Source: an uncultured Porphyromonadaceae bacterium
GTDB lineage: Bacteria > Bacteroidota > Bacteroidia > Bacteroidales > Muribaculaceae
Direction of reading: 5' to 3'
NCBI GenBank assembly: GCA_947175225.1
Contig: CAMWLX010000239.1
Location: forward strand, 1 to 5,669
DNA: 5,669 bases
The notes beneath the pieces are model-generated. The model made no database searches. It was not told where the DNA came from and saw only the letters and a list, made by a program, of their open reading frames with translations. Below, piece by piece: positions 1 to 5,669 of this stretch (the stretch's first letter is position 1; the number at the start of each line of letters is the position of its first letter). The translations under genes and the position numbers were made by a program.

Positions 1-659
1 ATCCAGACAAATGCATTGATTCGTCCTTGCTCAATATAAAGTTTCCCTATAGTTTCTTCCACACGCGCAAGTTCTGACATTCCATCCAAGTCGGGAGTGA
101 TTATAATGCTTGTAAAGCCAAAAGGCATGTCAAGCGTAAGAGTCTTAGCTGTGGCTACCCGGCCTGATTTCAGATTGTGACTTTTTTCTATCAAGAGCAT
201 CAATGGAAGTTCATGTGTCTTCACTGCTTGGCAATGAAGGTGGTCCGGACACGAGGCACCGGCTCGCTTGCCATTGAAAAAAACGGTATGTCCCGGAAGT
301 TTTTCTGCCATTGTCACCATGTCGATAGGAAAACCTTCCTGTGGCCGATGCTGCTTGCTAACAATAGTGAAATGTGTAGGAAAAATCGGATAGGGATTGA
401 GAAGGAGTTCCCAACCATCAGCAATATCTACACCGACCTGTTGAGGAGGACGGTTCTTTTCGCAAAGGAAGCACGGACGCTCAGACAAAGTCTTGGCATC
501 TGTCTTGGCTGCAGTAGAGATTATTCTGGCAGGATTATGCTGAATGCCGACTGTAAGATCGCCAATCTGTATACTTCTGCGTTCAGTCTTTCCGAGAGCT
601 TGGTAGTTCCCTCGAGCCAAGGGCCAATCAGCTATTTGCGCATCAATAAAATCTAACAT
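1..659 (-). CDS. DUF4922-type GalT/HIT-superfamily nucleotidyltransferase or phosphorylase, N-terminal part (cut by window edge)
   Basis: This gene enters from the right at an ATG (657-659) and stays open for 219 codons to the window edge, so its C-terminus is missing. Seen: a zinc-type CxxC (C63, C66 in RPCFLCEKNRP), then NPYPIFPTHFTIVSKQHRPQ (89-108), FFNGKRAGAS (127-136) and DHLHCQA with H140-x-H142-x-Q144 (bases 228-242). Known of the family: this order (CxxC, 'NpyPifp-H', 'fyNg--aGaS--H-H-Q') is that of galactose-1-phosphate uridylyltransferase, Ap4A phosphorylase and VTC2-like GDP-hexose phosphorylases, where the second His of HxHxQ is the nucleophile that becomes nucleotidylated. Inference: a cytosolic enzyme that transfers or releases a nucleotide, perhaps on a nucleotide sugar, next to a glycosyltransferase. 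Bacteroidales homologues are usually labelled DUF4922; from memory some continue into a SpoIID/LytB-like domain, which cannot be checked here. There is no signal peptide. The start is preceded by a hairpin and has no Shine-Dalgarno sequence. Superfamily is fairly sure, substrate unknown. Confidence 0.82.
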   Translation of the reverse strand, partial: MLDFIDAQIADWPLARGNYQALGKTERRSIQIGDLTVGIQHNPARIISTAAKTDAKTLSERPCFLCEKNRPPQQVGVDIADGWELLLNPYPIFPTHFTIVSKQHRPQEGFPIDMVTMAEKLPGHTVFFNGKRAGASCPDHLHCQAVKTHELPLMLLIEKSHNLKSGRVATAKTLTLDMPFGFTSIIITPDLDGMSELARVEETIGKLYIEQGRINAFVW

Positions 660-759
660 ATTATAATTCGGCTTTCGTGTGCGAAAGCCGAGGGTTATAA
701 GGTTAAGGAGTGTGAGTTATAAAAATAATGTAATTAAAGGTTCAATGGTTATGAAATTG
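660..759. other. 100-bp intergenic gap between glycosyltransferase and DUF4922 genes
   Basis: This AT-rich gap holds no gene. It contains the 10-bp hairpin annotated separately and three copies of TTATAA, at 661-666, 695-700 and 717-722. The first two copies flank the hairpin almost symmetrically. On the minus strand TATTTTTA resembles the Bacteroidales -7 box TAnnTTTG but lacks the final G and has no well-spaced -33 element, so I do not call a promoter. The gap is three times longer than the 31 bp between the two genes upstream, which suggests that the last gene may be controlled separately. Confidence 0.7.
661..700 (-). promoter_or_regulatory. Perfect 10-bp hairpin directly before the DUF4922-type start codon
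   Basis: The arms TCGGCTTTCG (668-677) and CGAAAGCCGA (682-691) are exact reverse complements around a 4-base loop (TGTG on the plus strand, CACA on the minus strand). Copies of TTATAA, which is self-complementary, lie outside both arms (661-666 and 695-700) and could extend the stem past a small asymmetric internal loop, so that its base ends one base before the ATG at 657-659. In the minus-strand transcript the stem is followed by AUUAUAAUAUG rather than a U-run, so it is not a canonical intrinsic terminator. Inference: it may block ribosome access, stabilise an RNA end after processing, or be a palindromic protein-binding site. The structure is certain; its role is not. Confidence 0.6.
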
Positions 760-2088
760 TTAGAAAGTTAGGTCTTCCATATTTTCATGTATGCGGGCGA
801 GCAGCTCTAATGTACGGAGAAAGTCTTTATAGACATTATTCTCGTTGGTCTTTTCTACAGAAAGAGCAGCATCGCTGTTTCCTCCCCATCTGCGGCAGTT
901 GTAGATGGAATCATAAATTCGTCCTACCTTCCATGTGCGCGATACACGCAAAGCCATCGCATAATCCTCACCATAAGATACGTTAGGGAATAAGATATCC
1001 CTAACTATGGGGGTATAGAATGCTCTTGGGGCACCGAAACCGTTAATTCTTAAAGCATTGTTGGCGCCATTTTCCGGAGTCCATTCCTTATGGGCAATGA
1101 GACCCGGCGGAATAGGATTCAGATTAAAATCTGTCAGGGTGTAGCTGCCTACTACCATCGCGCAATTCTCTTCATAAAACTTGTCTACGATTTTTTGCAA
1201 AGTGTCGGTTCCGGAATAGACATCATCTGAATCAAGTTGCACTGCAAAGCGTCCACACATTTCTGACTCTATAGCCTTATTCCAGCATCCACCGATTCCA
1301 AGGCCTTCTTCCTCTTCTGCAAGAATCACGTGGAGACGTGGATCCGGCACGGAAAGGAGTGCTTGCCGAGTTCCGTCGGTGCTTCCATTGTCGACTACAA
1401 TGACATTGAATGGAAAATCAGTCAGCTGTGCAAGGGCGGAGCCGACAGCGTCCATGATGGTCGACACACGATTACGTACCGGGATAATGACACTCGCTTC
1501 TATTGCAAAATATTCCGAGCCAACTTCAGCCGGCTTTGGCTTTCCGACAAGGGCATTTATTTCACGAAGATGGGAAGTGAAAACCATTTCCATTGCTTTC
1601 TGATACTCAGCATTTCGAGGGTCAACATAGTCGTGCTGTTGCTCTCCTGTTTTGCGGTAATCAGTCTTCGTCTGTTCGTAAAGATATTCATTGATGCAAA
1701 GTGCGCCTCGGCCGGTAAGAAGTCTCAAGCGCAGGGCATACCAACCTCCATCCGGAAGCTCATCATACTCTTTATCGAAGTCTTCCGAAGCATTGAGAGC
1801 GTCGGCAGTATTAAGAAGCACAACAGAGCCGAAATCAAAGTCATCGCGCATCGATCCAAGCTGATAGTCAATAGTGGGATGATTGCTTACAGTGCCGTCA
1901 TCCGCCACTTCACGATACCATGAGTAGGTCAGCGGCACATCGCATATTTCAGTGAGTTCACGCATCCTCTTTTCAGAATGCGCATACATATTTACTTCCT
2001 TATTGCCAAGCTTCACAAAGATAAATTGGTCGAGACCATTACGGAAGATTTCTTCTCTAAGCTGGCTTATATTTTCAAATTGGATCAT
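760..2088 (-). CDS. Family 2 (GT-A fold) glycosyltransferase with an extra GT2-like N-terminal half
   Basis: A 442-residue protein with ATG at 2086-2088 and TAA at 760-762. Seen: the C-terminal half is a typical GT2 domain, with ASVIIPVRNR (198-207) opening the first beta strand, IVVDNGSTDGT (230-240), the metal- and nucleotide-binding DSDD (286-289), GFGAPRAF in the acceptor region (350-357) and the catalytic-base motif GED (373-375). It has no signal peptide or membrane segment, so it should act in the cytosol, transferring a sugar from a nucleotide-sugar donor (family knowledge); donor and acceptor cannot be read. Residues about 50-195 look like the rear half of a second GT2 domain: a DDFDFGSVVLL stretch, then GGWYALRLRL and INEYLYEQ, matching the usual 'YDLxLRLxxxG---I-e-LY' layout, without their own nucleotide-binding half. 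The gene starts 31 bp after the amidase gene with no Shine-Dalgarno sequence, consistent with one operon. Confidence 0.9.
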   Translation of the reverse strand: MIQFENISQLREEIFRNGLDQFIFVKLGNKEVNMYAHSEKRMRELTEICDVPLTYSWYREVADDGTVSNHPTIDYQLGSMRDDFDFGSVVLLNTADALNASEDFDKEYDELPDGGWYALRLRLLTGRGALCINEYLYEQTKTDYRKTGEQQHDYVDPRNAEYQKAMEMVFTSHLREINALVGKPKPAEVGSEYFAIEASVIIPVRNRVSTIMDAVGSALAQLTDFPFNVIVVDNGSTDGTRQALLSVPDPRLHVILAEEEEGLGIGGCWNKAIESEMCGRFAVQLDSDDVYSGTDTLQKIVDKFYEENCAMVVGSYTLTDFNLNPIPPGLIAHKEWTPENGANNALRINGFGAPRAFYTPIVRDILFPNVSYGEDYAMALRVSRTWKVGRIYDSIYNCRRWGGNSDAALSVEKTNENNVYKDFLRTLELLARIHENMEDLTF

Positions 2089-2119
2089 TGGAAATATATT
2101 CTAAATTCTCAATTTTAAT

Positions 2120-5100
2120 TTACTTCTCAATCCAGTCGAGCAGTTCTTTCATCAATGAATTGCGCTGTGCCGGATCAGTTATCGACTCAAATGGCACGCT
2201 CATTACGGCACGACGAGATTTGCCATCTCTTATCAAGAGTCCCGCTGCAGCGTCAGTGTCGCTGAATCTCAGGAAAGTGGCCGACTCATCAGCTTTTGGT
2301 GTGGCTATGATAGCATCCGGATGTTCCACTATGTAGCAGTCTTCGTTGAGCGTGTTAGAGTAGGAATACCGTCGGCTTCCAAGAGTAGATTTCAGCGGAT
2401 TAGCCATGCCGTCGATTTTGCCGCCGAGTGTAGGAGGAATAGAGTCCGGAACAGTGATTAAGAGGACATCCTCACCCCAACGAGCTGCCTCATTGTCGTT
2501 GCGCGTGTCGCGAAGATCACTTGCTACGTATTGCCCGCTGACTATGAGATCTCCACCCTTATTGAGGAAATGAGTCAGTGCATTGCGAAGTTTCTTAGGG
2601 AAAGTGAAAAATTCTGCACCATTGTTCCCTCTGCCCATGGTAGTGGCTTTCTGTTTGCCAAGAATAAGATCGACCGTCTTATAGTCTGAAAGGTTGACGC
2701 TCCCTTGCTCCACAGCACCTACACTTGTACTGACAAATCCACGTCCGGCTTCTGCAATGGCACATCCATGAACTGATGGATAGTCGAAAGTGTTGCCAGC
2801 TATCACGGAAGCAACATAATTATCGCTGCTCTTGCCGAATCCATCGCCGGCGCTTCTATGAAATTCTGTCTGATATCCGGTGAACGAAACATCTTTTATG
2901 TAAGGAACTCCAAAGTCATTAGAAGTGTCAAATCCGGCATAGTCACCATCTGCAACTATAGATGGAGCACTGATGCGGGTAAATCCATTTATAATCAATA
3001 TCGGATGAGCGTCATTGCTATCATGACGGAAAGCCAAAACTTCAGATGGGAAAGAGCGTCCACCTTCATTGAAAGCAATGATTTTGAAGGAATGTATTTC
3101 ATCGTCGTCTGCTTGAACTTCAAAATGAGGCTTGGTGGTTTCTCCTATTTTATGGAAGCTCATGTCCTCTCCGCTTCTTTCCATCACTATATAGCCGGTA
3201 GGCATCGCTGTAGGCTCGAGTTCATCCGGAGTCGGTTGCCATGAAAGTCGATAGGTAGATTTGCCTGTTTTCTGAATTGCAAAGTTCCTGACAGGGAGTG
3301 GCTGGATTACAACCTTTCGGTCTTTTCTTTCGCCGATAAAGCGGGCAAGAGCCTTATAGATAGCTCTTCCGACGGTAAAACGAAAACGTGGATCGTTGCC
3401 ATATTGCATGTCAGCGAAGTTCTGGTGGCTCAGAAGTTCAATAAGTGTAGTAGGTACTTCCGGAACCCTTGCTTCAACATAAGACTTGTCCCACATTGGG
3501 CGTCGAGTCCATTCCGGCTCATATTTTGCGCGAATGTCACCAGTGATCTGACGCATTATCATGTCGGTCATTGTTCGGGAGTTCTTTCTCGGAGTGCCAT
3601 CGGCATAGTTGATATTTCCATTTGTAAAGTATATGCCGAGGGTTCCGATGAAAGTGTCGTCAGAACGCTTTCCTGCATCGCTATGGAGAGCCATAGTGGC
3701 ATCGATTGGAATGCCCAGACCTTTCTCTTTGGGAAGAACCCTTGATCCTCCGGCAAGGTAGTTAACCCAGAGACCACGGCTTGTATAGTCGTCCTTATAG
3801 TCGTCTGTCCCTGCATAAGGAGCATAGATAGAATCAGGCATTCCTGCCCATTGCAGCCAATATCTGGCACCTTCGAGCCATCGAGGAAGCCCGGAAGTCT
3901 TGAAAACCGGTTCTGAAGTCATTGCCTTTTGAATCTCCTCCTTCCTGAAAGGATTATCGGCAGCAATGGGTTTGTCGGAATTGGCTACAATGTCGGCTAC
4001 AATATCATCTGCTGTGATAGAATCGGTGTCATAAGATTGTATCACATTATTCCAAAGCACATCACTTCGTTTAGGGGAACGAGCAATATTTCCCATGCCC
4101 CCTCCAATCTTGACCGCATCAGCCGTCACTACAGTATCTCCCCCCTTTTCCGAGCGGCTTGTCAGCACCACAGTTGGGTTTTCTTCATCATATCCTTCAG
4201 CAAAAGGGTAAGTGCCAAGATAGATCCAAGTTCCTCCTCCCAACTTTTGATTGACAAGAATGTCTTCAGATCCTCCATCGTAATTGATGGTATACCGAGC
4301 ATCTTCAGATGAATTGGGTAGAGATTTATAGCTCACGTATACAGCATACTCGCGAGATTCAGGAAATTCAGCGATCCATGAGGCTGTGGAGGGACTGCCA
4401 TTTTTGGTCGTTTTCACTTGCCGATATGTCCCGTTTTCAAACGGATTTTCTGTATCGCGAAAATCAGGAAGATCATAGATGAATCCTTCCCCTTGCCCGT
4501 TTTCCCATTTTTGATGACCGTTTGTCTCAAAATATGTATTCTGCGAATACAAAACGGAGCCATCTTCAGGCTGATCATTATCTACAATGACTTCTATTGG
4601 ATTAATATCCCTTTCACGAGGAAGGAATACGTAGGCCCCGGCATTTTCAAGCATAGGGACAGCATATGGAAGAATATATCCTAAGGTATAGGTGTCTTCC
4701 ACAGCTTGGAATAGGAATGGACGCTGCCAATACCAATTGTCGCTACCAGGCTTGTAATATCTGCCGTGGCTATGCCACATAGCGATGTTGTCGCCTTGCA
4801 TACCTTTTGTAATAGGGGAAAGAGGTTCTGCGGTCCTGACAAATGGTATGTTCGTACGGAATTCTTTAGGAAGCTTATCAATGGTGTTGATAAAGTAGGA
4901 GAGTGGTTTGCCACTGACAGTAAGGTCTATCGAAAAATCCATCATTGAGTCTGGCAATGCTTCTTTTGCTTGACCCTGGAGTTGTTCGATATACTCTTTG
5001 TTGATAGGAAGGTAAGTGAAATTCTCGTTAAGATTGAAAGTTATCTTTTTATTAAGAGTATCAGCTTTGACCTTATTGACTCTGAGTCCACCGGGATTAT

Positions 5101-5467
5101 GGCTTGATGGAATGAGTTTGATAAGTCGCTCATTAATCGTCAGGGTCAATGAGTCGTTGCTTGGTGACTCAACAGGAGGAAGGGTAGCAGTAGCACGTGG
5201 AGTTGCAACAGAGGTCTTCTTTTTGCGTGTCCTTGTACTCTTTTTCTTACTCCCGGACCGCTTGGTAGAAGCTTTCGCAGTTGTTTTTTTCGTGGTGGTT
5301 GTTGACCGTTTCTTTGTACTCTTTTTCTTCGATTTCTTCTTGGCTGCGGAAGCCTGGGAAGTTTCGAAAATCTCAGTATTAAGTATATTTGGCAGGCCGA
5401 TCCAATCGCAAACTCCTAAGGAAATTGCACCGGCGGCTAATAATGTAAGGTATCTCTTTGAATTCAT
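2120..5467 (-). CDS. Secreted multidomain N-acetylmuramoyl-L-alanine amidase ('xanthan lyase'-type) with golvesin-like insert, FnIII and C-terminal alpha/beta domain
   Basis: 1115 residues from ATG (5465-5467); an in-frame TTG 18 bp upstream is rejected because the signal peptide begins at this ATG. Order seen: signal peptide (1-41, KR then a hydrophobic core, possible cleavage after ASA at 39-41); Lys/Arg/Ser/Thr tract (43-84); beta-rich N-terminal domain (105-215); first part of an Amidase_3 fold (225-290) with H234 (HSHGR) and E257 (VEDTYT) as predicted zinc ligands and AGAYVFLPRERD at 276-287; golvesin/Xly-type domain (about 362-458: YAVYVSY, VNQKLGGGTWIYLGTYPF, TADAVKIGGG); rest of the amidase with third ligand H595 (ALHSDAG) and catalytic Glu E677 (TTLIELLSHQN); fibronectin III (725-815); C-terminal alpha/beta domain (822-1115), perhaps glutamine-amidotransferase-like. 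Family knowledge: Amidase_3 enzymes cut the bond between MurNAc and L-Ala in peptidoglycan. All four active-site residues are present, so activity is likely. Relatives are often labelled xanthan lyase, but no polysaccharide-lyase domain is visible. Probably first of a co-transcribed set. Confidence 0.88.
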   Translation of the reverse strand: MNSKRYLTLLAAGAISLGVCDWIGLPNILNTEIFETSQASAAKKKSKKKSTKKRSTTTTKKTTAKASTKRSGSKKKSTRTRKKKTSVATPRATATLPPVESPSNDSLTLTINERLIKLIPSSHNPGGLRVNKVKADTLNKKITFNLNENFTYLPINKEYIEQLQGQAKEALPDSMMDFSIDLTVSGKPLSYFINTIDKLPKEFRTNIPFVRTAEPLSPITKGMQGDNIAMWHSHGRYYKPGSDNWYWQRPFLFQAVEDTYTLGYILPYAVPMLENAGAYVFLPRERDINPIEVIVDNDQPEDGSVLYSQNTYFETNGHQKWENGQGEGFIYDLPDFRDTENPFENGTYRQVKTTKNGSPSTASWIAEFPESREYAVYVSYKSLPNSSEDARYTINYDGGSEDILVNQKLGGGTWIYLGTYPFAEGYDEENPTVVLTSRSEKGGDTVVTADAVKIGGGMGNIARSPKRSDVLWNNVIQSYDTDSITADDIVADIVANSDKPIAADNPFRKEEIQKAMTSEPVFKTSGLPRWLEGARYWLQWAGMPDSIYAPYAGTDDYKDDYTSRGLWVNYLAGGSRVLPKEKGLGIPIDATMALHSDAGKRSDDTFIGTLGIYFTNGNINYADGTPRKNSRTMTDMIMRQITGDIRAKYEPEWTRRPMWDKSYVEARVPEVPTTLIELLSHQNFADMQYGNDPRFRFTVGRAIYKALARFIGERKDRKVVIQPLPVRNFAIQKTGKSTYRLSWQPTPDELEPTAMPTGYIVMERSGEDMSFHKIGETTKPHFEVQADDDEIHSFKIIAFNEGGRSFPSEVLAFRHDSNDAHPILIINGFTRISAPSIVADGDYAGFDTSNDFGVPYIKDVSFTGYQTEFHRSAGDGFGKSSDNYVASVIAGNTFDYPSVHGCAIAEAGRGFVSTSVGAVEQGSVNLSDYKTVDLILGKQKATTMGRGNNGAEFFTFPKKLRNALTHFLNKGGDLIVSGQYVASDLRDTRNDNEAARWGEDVLLITVPDSIPPTLGGKIDGMANPLKSTLGSRRYSYSNTLNEDCYIVEHPDAIIATPKADESATFLRFSDTDAAAGLLIRDGKSRRAVMSVPFESITDPAQRNSLMKELLDWIEK
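4094..4384 (-). other. Golvesin/Xly-type carbohydrate-binding domain inserted in the amidase
   Basis: Residues 362-458 of the amidase protein carry the pattern of this domain: SWIAEFPESREYAVYVSY, then DARYTINYDGG, VNQKLGGGTWIYLGTYPF and TADAVKIGGG. It sits between the second (E257) and third (H595) predicted metal ligands, where a stand-alone Amidase_3 has only some tens of residues. The domain is known from golvesin and bacterial xanthan lyase and is thought to bind polysaccharide. Here it probably positions the amidase on a wall or surface glycan (inference). Confidence 0.72.
5216..5341 (-). other. Segment encoding a Lys/Arg/Ser/Thr-rich low-complexity tract
   Basis: Residues 43-84 of the amidase protein, just after the predicted signal peptide, contain 22 Lys/Arg among 42 residues. 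Nearly all the others are Ser, Thr or Ala, with repeated short blocks such as KKKSKKKSTKKR and SGSKKKSTRTRKKK. The tract has no hydrophobic residues and should be disordered and strongly positive. Such a tail could bind anionic polymers such as lipopolysaccharide, wall glycans or extracellular DNA, or tether the enzyme to the envelope (inference). Confidence 0.85.
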
Positions 5468-5473
5468 AATTTG

Positions 5474-5505
5474 CAAAATTACCAAAAAATCCCCTTACAG
5501 TCAAC
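5474..5505 (-). promoter_or_regulatory. Candidate Bacteroidales promoter for the amidase gene
   Basis: Read on the minus strand, TAATTTTG (5481-5474) fits the Bacteroidales -7 consensus TAnnTTTG exactly. GTTG (5505-5502), close to the -33 consensus TTTG, lies 20 bp upstream, which is about the expected spacing. The last G of the -7 box is only 6 nt from the ATG at 5467, so a start site at the usual distance would fall at or next to the start codon and give a leaderless or nearly leaderless mRNA. The alternative is that the match is chance in AT-rich DNA and transcription reads in from the gene upstream. Confidence 0.45.
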
Positions 5506-5534
5506 CCCAAGACCCTTAAAATATGTGAAAAAAA

Positions 5535-5669
5535 TCAATTTAAGTTTGCTTTCATGAGAATAACTTCATATATAAATTCTGCTTCCTTCTCTTTAATACT
5601 CCTGACATTGAAGGTCGTTCCTGAAGTGGAAATCTCGAGAGAGACTCGATGGAACCAACTCGTGAATGG
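5535..5669 (-). CDS. C-terminal end of an unidentified protein, possibly a bacterial PH-domain protein (cut by window edge)
   Basis: On the minus strand the first 44 codons from the window edge are open and end at TGA (5535-5537). The tail reads like a real C-terminus: beta-strand-like FHRVSLEIST and TTFNVRSI, then the amphipathic helix KEKEAEFIYEVILMK. A strand, a short turn, 'xxxRxIxexE' and a final helix are also how many small bacterial PH (bPH) domains end, but with so little sequence this is only a suggestion. It has the same direction as the amidase gene and ends 67 bp before its start, with no clear terminator hairpin between, so read-through is possible. A plus-strand frame beginning at 5554 is also open to the edge, so the gene call is moderate. 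Confidence 0.5.
   Translation of the reverse strand, partial: PFTSWFHRVSLEISTSGTTFNVRSIKEKEAEFIYEVILMKANLN

Noticed and set aside
177..656. Plus-strand open frame of 159 codons
   Set aside because: It lies wholly antisense to the DUF4922-type gene, whose protein shows family motifs. The plus-strand product shows none.
660..700. Intrinsic (Rho-independent) terminator after the glycosyltransferase gene
   Set aside because: The stem is good, but no T-run follows it on either strand, and the next gene starts at its base in the same direction.
1330..1923. Plus-strand open frame of 197 codons
   Set aside because: It is antisense to the glycosyltransferase, has no recognisable domain, and its region is explained by GT2 motifs on the other strand.
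5405..5420. Lipoprotein signal (Cys at residue 20, SLGVC)
   Set aside because: The residue before the Cys is Val, whereas lipoboxes need Gly, Ala or Ser there. A type I cleavage near ASA at 39-41 fits better.
5468..5485. Upstream TTG start adding six residues to the amidase
   Set aside because: The six extra residues come from a TTG codon and would place the promoter-like box within the coding sequence. The ATG at 5467 begins directly with a normal signal-peptide n-region (MNSKRYL).
5016..5519. Plus-strand frame encoding a very hydrophobic Phe/Val/Leu-rich stretch that looks like a membrane protein
   Set aside because: The hydrophobic stretch is the antisense reading of the Lys-rich tract (Lys codons AAA/AAG read as TTT/CTT), so it is a composition artefact.
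5554..5669. Divergent plus-strand gene starting at ATG 5554, preceded by TAAGTTTG (5541-5548), an exact TAnnTTTG match
   Set aside because: The frame is open to the edge, but its protein resembles nothing I know and no -33 element is correctly spaced. The overlapping minus-strand frame has a natural C-terminus. I prefer the minus-strand gene, but the window is too short to exclude this one.

Overview
The window looks like chromosomal DNA from a Bacteroidota species, most likely of the order Bacteroidales; a gut family such as Muribaculaceae or Bacteroidaceae is possible but not shown. The reasons are the protein families (a 'xanthan lyase'-type amidase with a golvesin-like domain, and a DUF4922-type GalT/HIT protein), the lack of Shine-Dalgarno sequences, a match to the Bacteroidales TAnnTTTG promoter element, and moderate G+C. 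All supportable genes lie on the minus strand, so transcription runs from right to left. I saw no RNA gene, transposase, integrase, CRISPR array or resistance gene.

Layout in transcription order. (1) 5669-5535: the last 44 codons of an unidentified gene, possibly a bacterial PH-domain protein. (2) A 67-bp gap with a good candidate promoter whose -7 box ends 6 nt before the next start codon. (3) 5467-2120: a 1115-residue secreted multidomain protein. It has a signal peptide, a strikingly Lys/Arg/Ser/Thr-rich tract, an N-acetylmuramoyl-L-alanine amidase (Amidase_3) core whose metal ligands are separated by an inserted golvesin/Xly-type carbohydrate-binding domain, a fibronectin III domain and a C-terminal alpha/beta domain. 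(4) 2088-760: a 442-residue cytosolic GT-A (GT2) glycosyltransferase with an extra N-terminal half that itself looks like the back half of a GT2 domain. (5) A 100-bp gap containing a perfect 10-bp hairpin just before the next start. (6) 659-1: the first 219 codons of a DUF4922/GalT-like nucleotidyltransferase or phosphorylase with CxxC and HxHxQ motifs, cut by the window edge.

How the genes may work together (inference): a cytosolic nucleotide-sugar-type enzyme, a cytosolic glycosyltransferase and an exported peptidoglycan amidase with a carbohydrate-binding insert suggest a cell-envelope module that makes or recycles a sugar and trims peptidoglycan or a wall-linked glycan. The 31-bp gap between the amidase and glycosyltransferase genes supports co-transcription. 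The 100-bp gap with the hairpin may be a control point inside the operon. The substrate of none of the three proteins can be read from the sequence.
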